NCBI GenBank assembly: GCA_019973155.2
Contig: BPQB01000017.1
Span: 1-64,000, forward strand
Source: Phanerochaete sordida
Lineage: Eukaryota; Basidiomycota; Agaricomycetes; Polyporales; Phanerochaetaceae
Reading direction: 5' to 3'
Length of the DNA: 64,000 nt
Shown: positions 1 through 9,305 of the stretch, piece by piece
How positions within the stretch are numbered: position 1 is the first letter of the stretch
How the letters are laid out: each line of letters begins with the position of its first letter
Made by a program: the position numbers and the translations under genes
The notes under the pieces: model-generated
The model's database searches: none
What the model was told of the DNA's origin: nothing
Seen by the model: the letters and a program-made list of their open reading frames with translations, nothing else

Positions 1-114
1 CACAAGGGACGTAACACTTACACGCCGATAGCGTCATGAGAGCATGCTTGAGGTCCACATGACAGCTGCTCTGTGCGCCGAGAACTCATCAGAGAACGGC
101 ATGTGATGACCCAC

Positions 115-655
115 TCGCCACTGGCGGGTACACCGCCATCGGGCTGAGCACCTGCCACCGGCGGCAATGGCGTGTGCGTCTTCTCTTGCTAGAGCAGCAC
201 ACATGCCACTGGCGAGCAAGCTACCCCGGTGCAGCCTACTCGCCAGTGGCGGGTGATCTCCTCCTGTACGGCGTGACTGCCACTGGTGCCACGTCCAGCT
301 GCAGCGCACCCGCCAGTGGAGGGTGCTCTGCCCCGGTACAAACCACCACCTCCGGTGGCAGGTTCAGCGCACTGGAGCAAATCACCCTCCACTGGCGGGT
401 GCGCTGCAGCTGGACGTGGCACCAGTGGCAGTCACGCCGTACAGGAGGAGATCACCCGCCACTGGCGAGCACGCCGCACCGGGGTAGCTTGCTCGCCAGT
501 GGCGGGTGCGCTGCTCCAGCAAGAGAAGGCGCACACGCCACGCTGCGCTCTCCAGCGGCGGGTGCGTTGCACCGCAGGTTAAGGCGCCACCTGAGCCTAC
601 CGCACTCGCCAGTAGAACGTAGTGCACACGTGCGCACGATGCCCACCCGCCAGTG
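115..655. repeat. dispersed short palindromic repeat (CGCCAGTGGCG core)
   Basis: The core CGCCAGTGGCG, or CGCCACTGGCG in the other orientation, usually extended by GGTG, recurs about ten times between 115 and 655 (for example near 115, 203, 240, 309, 386, 450, 490 and 640). Several long open frames cross it in all directions, which is typical of GC-rich repeats rather than of genes. I see no coding signal. Confidence 0.8.
169..540. repeat. large imperfect inverted repeat (palindrome)
   Basis: Positions 169-321 and 387-540 are reverse complements of each other with only a few mismatches, around a spacer of about 65 bp. The arms share the same order of landmarks: the GGCGTGTGCG edge, CTCTTGCT, the AGCAAGCTACCCCGG block, ATCTCCTCCTGTACGG and CCAGCTGCAGCGCACC. 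The structure could extrude as a cruciform. No protein gene is embedded in it. Confidence 0.85.
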
Positions 656-819
656 GCATGTTGCCACCACAGTCGCCGCCTCGTCGCCTCTGCCTGCCGG
701 GCCAGATGCCCGCGCTAGAGGCCAGATGTCTGCGCTTGTGGGCCCAGGTGCCGGCGCCAGAGGCCAGATGCCCGCGCCAAAGCGACATCTGGCGACATCT
801 AGCTAGTCTCACAACCCTA

Positions 820-1430
820 ACCCTTCCATCTGTTCTTGTGCCACCTTCCGCCTGTTTCCACCTCCTTCGCCACTGTTTGCCTCTTTCCACATTCTTTTAC
901 CTTTTTCCATCTCTTTTTTGCTGCTTTCCATCTTTTTTCAATTTCTTTGTCACTTCTTTCCATCTCTTTGTTGTTGCTTTCCCCTGCTTTTGCCTGCTTT
1001 TTCTTCTGATGCTTACCAGCACCCATCATGCTCGGGTTTTAGCACATTTTTCTACTATTTCCCTCTTTCCTTTTCACTGTCCTGCTGTAAACTCCCCTCA
1101 CTTCTGCTATTGCAACTTCTCCTTACTGGCACTCGAGCCTTACTGCATTTTTTTTCTTCCCCCTTTTCTTTTCCCTGTCCTGCTGTTGACTCTATTCACT
1201 TCTGCTATTGCAACTTCTCTTCACTACCACCTGAACTTGAGCGCGTTATTTGTGCTCATTCTTTCTTTCTGTCACTCTCTTTTTGTTAATCTGCTTGTCT
1301 ATGTTACCACAATTTCTGTTGCTGTCCACCAGCACACCGGTTTTGCACTATTAATCACCACATCTGGACTTTCACAGCCTTTACCTATTTCACTTCTATT
1401 GAACTGTTCACTGTCGGGGTTCCGGTGAGC
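820..1430 (+). repeat. pyrimidine-rich tract with a tandem duplication of about 98 bp
   Basis: The plus strand is a long C/T-rich tract. Inside it, 1066-1127 and 1163-1225 are two copies of one unit, recognisable by CTGTCCTGCTGT followed by CACTTCTGCTATTGCAACTT. A 268-codon open frame runs through the tract, but its composition is that of a simple pyrimidine run and I do not call it a gene. Confidence 0.75.
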
Positions 1431-1778
1431 CGGATCTTCCACAGCGGCACTGGGGGGGGGGGATATTCGGGTTTGCTAAACACTTAACAAACTTGGCACT
1501 GTGTTTCTCAACTGAAAACAAAACCAAACAACACCATCAACTACTTACTAAACTCAACAAGTTTTGTGTATGTGCTTTCAAGCTTTCCCAGCCAATGTGC
1601 ACCAAACTAGAACCAATATTCACCAACACTACACATTTTGCCAGCAGTGTTCTATGCATTGAATGCCAGTGACATCCACTCTTGTGCTGCTGACCTTTAA
1701 ATATGCTGAAGTAGTTAAATCCATGGTTTGAGAATATCTATTTGTACATGGGGTTTCTTGTGCGCCACTTGTTCCATC
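1431..1778. other. intergenic, no gene seen
   Basis: This is 3' flanking sequence of the ATG7 locus. It holds a run of ten G around 1452 and an A/C-rich stretch at 1470-1600. No gene was recognised. Confidence 0.6.
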
Positions 1779-4034
1779 TTACATGTCATCATCCTCTTTA
1801 TCCACCCACTCAACATCACCTATTGCCTCCTCACTCTCCCGGTACAGCTCGTCCAGCCCACTGAGCTTCTCCAGGAAGCCAGTTTCATCACATGCACTGC
1901 GCACCAGGGCCCATGCATCACGCTCGTAGGCCTCCAAGACCGCATCGCCACATCCCGTGCAGCGCGAGAAGGCTGCGCCCTTGAGGGGCACAGTGCGGAA
2001 CTTGGCAAGGTTGCCCCGCAGCTGATGCGGCACGAGCCCGAGGACGCTGCCGGAGGCGTGCGGGTCGGGTACCTGGCCGTTCTTTGGAGGCGCCGGCGCC
2101 GGTGCGTTGACCCTGCAGCGGAGATAAGCACGCGCACTGGTCAAGTTAGAGGTGGCGTACTACCCGTCGGGATGCTGCAGTAGCGCGGCGAGAAGTTCAA
2201 CGGCGGATGACGACGCGATCGACGCGAGGCCCGGGCGTGTCACTGTGCACATCTGATCGAGAGTCCGGTCCGTCAGGCTCTGGGGATGACATATTCAGCG
2301 AGTCATCGCGCGCGCGAGAGAGGGGAACGTACGTCAGCGGGGGCGACGATGTCGTTGCAGCAGTAGCAGCCGAGCCGATCGCCCTTCGCGAGCTCCTTGC
2401 GCACGCTGTGGCGCATGACGAGGAACGTGTCGAAGCCGAGCGCGACGTTCATGACGATCTGTAGAATGTCGTCAGCGTTCGCGGCGGCATGAATGCATGT
2501 TCGCGCGTACCTTGCCTTTCGCCGCGCCCATGACCGTTGGCAGCGAGCGACTCTCGCGTGAGTCCTTGAGCGGGAAGATGACGTCGTGGCTGTCGACAAG
2601 CTGTTCGAGCAGCGCGACGTCCTTCTTTGTTTGCTCTATCGAGGCGGTCTGGATCGGATGTCCGGGCATCGGGATACTGAGACTATGTCCTGTCGCGTTC
2701 TATCGGTTCGCCGTAGGTCAGGAGTGCGAAACGGAAGGGCGGGTGTAACATACGACGCCGGGGAATATCTTCTTGAGGTTCTCCGCGGCGCACTCGGCCT
2801 TGGGCTTGCCGCCGTCCAGGCAGTCCTCGAACGTGAAGAGCGGCTGGCGGACGGGGTTCGAGAATGAGACGCGCGCGCTGTCGACGAAGGTGATCGTGCG
2901 GACGCCCCAAGCCTACATGCAAGTGAGTCGGGATGCAGGGAAGAAAGCGAGCACACGTACCATGAGCCCTCGCGCGACGTAGCAGCCCAACGTACCCGCT
3001 CCCAGCAGCAAGCACCGTGTGTTGGACACGCGTTCGAGGTCGAGCTCAGGGAGGATGCGCCAGCGCATGAGCTTCAGGTTTAGGTCAACGGCCTGCTCCG
3101 CGAGCCTACACACGCCATACGTTAGTCGACGGCAGCGCGAGGAACCATGACGCGCACCTCTTCGGGTCCATCGTCGGCGCAAGGTCCGCCATGCGCGGCG
3201 CGAGCTTGCCCTGCGGGTTCTTCTCCCAGCCCACCGCGCTCGGTCGCGCGCCTGTATCCTGGGCAGACGACAGGCCCTTGACGATCCCGACGCGGCTGCG
3301 CGAGGCGTCGCGCCAGCAGAGGACGCGGAGGCCTGCGGCGTCGGAGAAGAGCGACGGGTGGCGGTGCGAGAGGTATGCGAGAAGGTTGCGGAGCGGCCAG
3401 CCGGGGTTGCTGGGTGCGCCGGAGGGGTCGACGAAGCCGACGAGGCGCTGCGGGACGCGTGAGCATGTAAGGTGATAGTAACGGAAGCGAGGGCGTACGT
3501 GTTCTGGCGGGACGCCCTCGAAAAAGGTTTGCAGTTCCTCTATGGGCGCGATCTCGGGCGTGGCAGACGACGTTCGGACGAGGAAGAAGGGGCGTGCTTG
3601 GGCATGGAGCGCGTCGTGGACGGCGGAGATCTGCAGAGGGCATGAGGGCTGTGCGTGATATCGAGCGAGATAGGATGTACCATCTCGTCGGACATCGCCT
3701 CGGACGCGCTCTGCCAGTCGCCGCTTGTTTTCCATGCGGGTTTGGCGACGAACGCGGGTTTGGTGAATCAGTTGTAGTACCGGTACGTCTTGAGGTCGGC
3801 GAAGGTGATGGGGAACTTGGTCAGTTTCTCGGTAGAGCCGGATTGGATGCTCTCCCAGATCTACACGGTGAGTGAAGGTTAGCGGCATGCCGAGCCAGTG
3901 CCGAGCTCGCACATACTATAGCCAAGTGTGCGACGACGCACCTCGTCGGAGAATCCATTAAACAGCGCAGTCTCGTCTGCGGGCTTGAACTCTTTGATGG
4001 TATTGTAATGCTTGAGTATCCCACTTAAAGGTAC
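1779..4034 (-). pseudogene. ATG7: ATG7, E1-like autophagy enzyme: N-terminally truncated with an in-frame stop
   Basis: ATG7 activates Atg8 and Atg12 for autophagosome formation. The family is recognised exon by exon: GILKHYNTIKEF and ALFNGFSDE (4034-3955), FFLVR and [33 protein letters not shown], the nucleotide loop [41 protein letters not shown], the zinc and catalytic region [14 protein letters not shown] and [11 protein letters not shown] (active Cys codon 2249-2247), and the tail SVLGLVPHQLRGNLAKFRT. At least eight introns of about 50 bp join in phase. Two defects stand out. In the exon reading LKTYRYYN-stop-FTKPAFVAKPAW, codon 3770-3768 is TGA where the family has Trp. The usual first 60-70 residues are missing, and there is no room for them before the GH3 gene ends at 4249. 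Everything else is open, so the damage looks recent, or it is an allele or a sequencing error. Confidence 0.72.
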
Positions 4035-4248
4035 GGCATACTTGGGTATCCTACGCTGTCGCCGCCGCGCGAGCCGGCTGAATGGGAAGAGACAGGTACG
4101 CACAAGTGGGCAACCTATTCGAGGCCGCTCGAAAGCAGAGATTGCACGATATGCAGACCTCGCGCAGTGCAGACATCGTCAAAACGGGGCACCGCTGCTC
4201 ATTAATCTTTGCAGTATTTTTACATTCAGGACCCAACACCGATGCAGG

Positions 4249-6703
4249 TCACTGCGCCTGCGGCCACCCCAGAATCGTCGCCTTCTCACCTGTGAGTTCG
4301 AACGTATGCGAAATCTCACGCGTCGTGTCCACCCACACAGTGTACGTCCCGGGGTACAGCGTCCGTGTGCCGTCGTCATCGACGCGCGCGAGGGCGCCAA
4401 GCGTGACAGCGAGCTGCGCCGTGGTGCGCGCGCCGGGTTGCACGCCCTGCACGCGCGTGTACGCGACTAGTTCTTGCTTCGGCGCCGGCGCCGGCCCTGC
4501 GGTCGTCTGCACGAAGAGCAGCGCGACGTAGTCCGACGTGGTGCGCCCAGCATTGTGCACCGCGACGCTGAACGTCGCGAGCGGCGCGAGGTCCGCGTGC
4601 GCGACGCCCGAACTGTTCGCGCTCGCCACGAGGTCCGAGATCGCAAGGCGCGCGGGAGGCGGCGCGGCCCAGCTGAGCGCGAAGGTCGTGTAATGTAGCC
4701 CGGTGCCGAAGGTGAAGACGGGCGAGCCCGTGTACCACTTGTACGTGCGGCCGGGCGAGCCGACGTGCGGGCGGAGGCTCATGTCCGTCATGGGTATCGC
4801 GTCGACGTAGGCGGCGGGGTACTGCGTGATGGGGAGGCGGCCCGCGGGCGCGGTCTTGCCTATGAGGATGTTGACAATGGCGGTGCCACCGCTCTGGCCG
4901 GGGTAGCCGCCCCAGAGGAGCGCGTTGACCTGGAGGTGCGGTTAGGATCGCGCTGGGAGAGCATCAGGACACGATGACTTACGGCTTTGTTCGACTTCAA
5001 TGACGACGAGTCGACCTGCCCGCCGCCCATCTGCAGCACGACGAGCGGCTTCCCGAGCTTCGCAAGCTCCCCGATGAGCTGCAGCTGGTTGCCGGGCCAC
5101 GCGATGGTCATGCGGTCGTGCCCCTCCGATTCGACGCTGTCGTCGATGCCGCCGGCGAAGACGACGGCATCTGCGCCGCGCGCCGCCTGGAGCGCGCCGG
5201 CGAACCCGCTCGCATCGGTGCTGTTGATCGCGGTACCGTTCGCGAAAGCGACGCTGAAGCCCGCGGCGCGGAGAGCCTGGAGGGGGCTGGCGAGGAACGG
5301 CGCGACACCCTGGTAATTGCCTTGCATCTGCGTCGTCGCGTTCGCCCACGGGCCGACGAGCGCGATCTTCTTCACCTTGGACGAGAGCGGGAGCGTGCCG
5401 TCATTCTTGAGTAGGACAATGCCCTCCTCGGCGGCGGTGAGCGCGAGCGCTTGTGCGGACGGTGTGTTCACGTCGGACCAGCCGAGCTGGCGGAGGGGCT
5501 GGTTCTCGGGCGCGTCGAAGTACCCGAGCCTAAGGCCAAAACGTTAGACATAGTAAGACCAGCAGAGCATGCAGGCTTACCTGACGAGGGAGCTGTACAA
5601 GCGGACCATCGAACTCTTGATGTCGTCCTCGGTGACGAGGCTCTGGTTGACGGCATCGACGAGCGTCGTCGAGTACGTCGTGCCGCAGTCGACGTCTGTA
5701 CCCGCCTTGAGCGAGACTGCCGATGCGTTGACGAGTGTCGTGGTATAGTGGTGTGGGTCGAATACGTTGCCGACCGCGTCGCAGTCAGACGTGATCCAGC
5801 CGTCGCCCAGTCCGAAGTGGTCGCGGATGAGGTCTTGGAGGAGGTAGGGGCTCGCGCAGCTCGGCACGCCGTTGACGGCGTTGTACGAGCACATGACGCT
5901 GCCGACGTGCGCGTCGCGGACGCAGCTCTGGAAGGAGGGCGTGTAGTACTCCGCGAGATCCTGCGCGCTGATAATCGCGTCGAACGCCATGCGGCTGTTC
6001 CCGTTCCAGTTCTCGAGGTCGTAGCCTGCGAAGTGCTTGCAGTCCGCGATGACCTTGAACTGGGTCGGGGCGGCGTCGCCCTGGAGCCCCGTGACGAGTT
6101 GGTAGACATACTGCGCGATGTGGAAGGGGTCCTCGCCCGGCGTCTCTTGTCCGCGGCCCCAGCGCGGATCCTTGAACGGGTTGATGTTGGGCGTGAAGAA
6201 ATCGAGGCCGGCACGGCCGGCGTTGTTGAATGCGCGCGCTTCGGTGCTGATGACGGTCGCGATGGAGTGGACGAGGTCATCGTCGAAGGTGGCGCCGAGG
6301 ATGATAGGCTGGGGGAAGGAAGTTGCTGAGCTGAATGGAGAGCCTGGGACGGCGGAGAAGCTGGTCCCGGGGCTTATCGCGACGCCATGCTATGAGAGCC
6401 CATATGGGTAAGTATTGAGTCGTGGCGACGGACGGACAGACTCACCAAGGCTTCGCTCCACCAGTTATATGCGGGCAGTCCGAGCCGCGGCACGCCGGGC
6501 GACCCGTTCACTGTGTTATTGACAAGCTCTTGGAGTGTCAGCGCGTCGACGAGGGCTTTCGCGCGGGAGACAGGGTCTGCTGAAGCGTTGCAGACGAGGT
6601 TGGTCTTGAGCGGTCCGTTCGCGCAGTCGGGGAACGCGCCGAGCGCGACCTGAGACGCGAGAGAGGAGACGGCCAGGAGGGCCTTGTACGAGAAGCGTGG
6701 CAT
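4249..6703 (-). CDS. secreted GH3 beta-xylosidase
   Basis: This predicted glycoside hydrolase family 3 enzyme releases xylose from xylo-oligosaccharides outside the cell. Exons are 6703-6446, 6389-5581, 5529-4983 and 4929-4249, with introns of 51-56 bp, giving 764 residues, normal for fungal beta-xylosidases. The start MPRFSYKALL was chosen because a signal peptide follows directly (hydrophobic to about residue 22), whereas an upstream in-frame Met at 6778 would bury it. Seen in the protein: PAYNWWSEAL, the NPFKDPRWGRGQETPGEDP block, the nucleophile motif ITSDCDA (Asp near residue 288), a candidate acid/base Glu in VESEGHDR, the second alpha/beta domain starting at EEGIVLLKNDG, and a C-terminal fibronectin III-like domain ending WVDTTREISHTFEL. 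No defects were seen. A beta-glucosidase is less likely because of the SDCDA and ESEGHDR motifs. Confidence 0.9.
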
Positions 6704-8600
6704 CGCGGAGAGCAGCGGGGAGACGAGCTCGGCGAGCATCACGCTTATATCAAGGGAGGCGTCCATGGCGGCGTTCAAGGATTCGCGAGGAGGGCCGCGG
6801 GCGGGCCTGCGGTGCGACGGCTGGGATCAGATGCACGCTCGAGTCGTCTGCAGAATTCCTCTCCTTCAGCGGGACGCGCGCGTTAGTAAGGAATAAACGC
6901 ACCTATCGAGGGCCGAACCGTGCTCAACGTTTTGCAGATGGGTCAAGGAGCGATGTACGTCACAGAACTATCCATCGCTGCCCGGAGGGTCTTGCCGTTC
7001 GTTCGCCGTAAGACGTAGAGGCAGTGGCTTGCTATACAAACGTCCCTGTAGCCAAAAACGTATGCAGGAAGCGTGGTCAGCTGCGAGCTGTTTTGGCTGT
7101 TCAACGCAGTGGGTGGAGTGATTTCCCGAGGAGAACTCGGTCACGAGAAGATGCGAGGTGTTGATGTGAATAGTTCGACGTCGTTCGTGGAGGTCACAAC
7201 GCCAGTAGACCTCGTAGGAAAGAAGGGAGGACGGGTGCTTCTTCGCTCGCGGGAGTCAGGAGGACATGAAGCGGCGGTCCGGCGCAGATGACGTCACGAG
7301 AGACGTGAACTTGCTATTCGCTGCCGCTGTTCGGAAAGGGCAGCCTGCATCTGAGGGGGAACAGGCTCGCATTCTGAGCGAACCTGCGGGGCGCATGTCA
7401 GGGAATCAAACATCTCGGGTGAAAGTCTGTTACGCACCGCTTCCATTGTTCCCACATTCGATCTATGCGCTATCTGCTTTGCATAACGTGTTGGAACAGC
7501 TGTTTGTTTCCGAGTATTCGTAGCCGGGTTTGCCCAATATGCCGGCGTCGTCTCGGTCGCGCAGCTGCCGTTCAGTACAGCGGTTGTATGCGGTGCATGG
7601 GACGTTGAAGGACAGCTATGGGCGACGGTATATTGCTTTCATCTACGTGAGGAGCGAGTGAGTGAGATGAGAAACCGTCCCCGGGGTGGGTAGCATGTTG
7701 AGGCTGGGACGTCGGGATGTTCGCTGTGGTGGGAGAAGTCGTCGCGTGAGAACTGAATGCCAGATTCGTCAACAGCTTCGTGGCGTGACCTTAACCCCAG
7801 GTCCACGCTTCGCATCTTCCGTCCGCCGTGGGTCAACGGCCTCGCCGCTTAGCTCCCACCGTCGCACCTCGTAGCCGCTGCAGTACATACGCCTCGGAAT
7901 GCGCGACTTTAGATACTTCGTTTGCCTTCTCAATACCTTCTATCGCACGCGCGGCCTGCACATGTTCATCCCCAGGTCGCCGAAACTTGACGTCGCAAGA
8001 TAGAAGGCCCTCCTTCGCTCCGAGGCTCGAGGGCGACCTACCAGCCAGGAAAGCGTATGGCTCATCTTATTACTCCCATCGACATCAGTTCCTTGTTACC
8101 GATAGGGCCGTCTGCGGAGATACCGGCACGTTGGGGCGTGCGTAAGACGCGATGGGGTTTCCTGCGCGCAGTGCAACCACAAGCGTTATGGGGCATTATT
8201 CAACCCTATCAGGGGCGCCGCTCACCCAGCGTCAGACCAAACAAGCTCTCGTTCTTGATATCCTGCTCCATTCGGAAGGCTGAAGCTAGCAAAGGCGCAA
8301 GCAACGTAAGGCTGCGGATGTCGTCGCAAGGGTCCAGCCGACTCGTCGATCCTTTAGTCGGAAACACGTCGGCTTATGGGGACACCGCGACGCATGGTAC
8401 AGTGAGCGAAGTTGCGTATATTGGGTCATGTACGCGGATAAGACGATTCAAAGAGTGCATTATTGGTACATACAACCGGAGCGATCAGAGCGCACGCAGC
8501 GCCTTCAAGTCAAATATAGGTTACAGCATGGAACACCGCCTGAGAAGAACTAAATAAAATGTCATGAATATGTTCCAAGACTCGAATCTTTGTGGGAGAT
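6704..8600. other. intergenic, 1.9 kb, no gene recognised
   Basis: This stretch holds the 5' flank of the GH3 gene and the 3' flank of the small secreted protein. Open frames are short (the longest is 166 codons at 8057-8557) and show no family I recognise and no splice-supported extension. One copy of a dispersed CCCTAA-like repeat lies at 7744-7800. Confidence 0.5.
7744..7800 (+). repeat. dispersed repeat with TTAACCCC end, copy 1
   Basis: GCGTGAGAAC is followed 31 nt later by GCTTCGTGGCG and a TTAACCCCAG end. The last 26 bp nearly match those of the copy at 37209-37270. Confidence 0.5.
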
Positions 8601-9213
8601 TTAGGAGTCGCTGCCGAGCTGCGAGCACGGCTTGCTGTCCGGACAGTTCGTCTGGTCCCTGTTCTGCAGGACACCGGTCTGCACAGCAGTGATCAGCACG
8701 CATGAAGAACCCGAGAACAGGAGCACGCACAAAGTCCCATGTGCACGCGCCGCCCGTGTACGCGCATTGGTAGCCCGTGAACTGGTTGATGAGCACACCC
8801 TTGGCGCCGCCGTTGTCCAGCGGGCACTGGCACCCAGAGACCGTGCTGCACGGTGACGACGACGGGCAGTTCCCCTGGGCGGTGTTCTGCAGCGCGCCGG
8901 TCTTCGCAGTGGCAGAGCGTCAGCGCGAGGGCTTCCGAGCGGGCAGCGCACGCACCTTGTCGTCCCACGTGCAGGCTCCGTCGGGGTACGCGCACTGGTA
9001 GCCGGGGTACACGTTGATGAGCACGCCCGAATCGCCGTTTTTATCGGTGGGGCACTGGCAGTCGCCGCCGCCGCCGAAGCACGCGAACGCGATGGTCTGG
9101 CCTGTGAGGCGCTTGTGCAGGCTCGGCGCGACCGAGCGCACGTTCGGGCTGAACGCCTGCGCAACGGCGGCGAGCGAGGCGACGATGGCGAAGGTGTAGA
9201 ACGAGGAGAACAT
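8601..9213 (-). CDS. small secreted protein with two Cys-rich tandem modules
   Basis: Exons 9213-8956, 8901-8731 and 8678-8601 give 168 residues. Residues 1-20 form a signal peptide (MFSSFYTFAI...AVAQA), and a Lys-Arg pair at 34-35 could be a Kex2 site. The rest consists of two modules of about 58 residues with the same cysteine spacing: C52-C54-C74-C81-C98-C104 and C110-C112-C132-C139-C155-C161. Both contain GVLIN, GYQCAY and GACTWD. Each intron falls just after TWD(D)K or WDF, so a module corresponds to an exon unit and the repeat probably arose by exon duplication. I do not recognise the family. Export to the cell surface or medium is inferred from the signal peptide; a role as effector-like or wall-binding protein would be a guess. 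Confidence 0.82.
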
Positions 9214-9297
9214 CGTAGAGTGCTCGGTGGTTTGTCGAGGAGTGGGTTTTTGGGAGGCGTGCACTGCTGCTGCTGCTGTACCCCCGCTCTCCGAAGG

Positions 9298-9305
9298 CTT
9301 ATATA
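9298..9305 (-). promoter_or_regulatory. TATA box of the small secreted protein gene
   Basis: On the minus strand TATATAAG lies about 85-92 bp upstream of the ATG at 9213. Between them, at 9264-9279, is a five-unit CTG/CAG microsatellite, probably in the 5' leader. Confidence 0.6.

Noticed and set aside
174..806. 210-codon plus-strand frame over the palindromic repeat
   Set aside because: Several frames on both strands are open here because of the GC-rich inverted repeat; the peptide only restates the repeat unit.
622..1428. 268-codon frame in the pyrimidine tract
   Set aside because: Leu/Phe/Ser-rich composition follows from C/T-rich DNA; no start context, domain or splice support.
1400..1480. 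TGTCGGGGTTCCGG as a possible LTR start
   Set aside because: No second copy, primer-binding site or polyprotein remains were found.
8057..8557. 166-codon plus frame
   Set aside because: No recognisable motif, signal or paralogue in the window.
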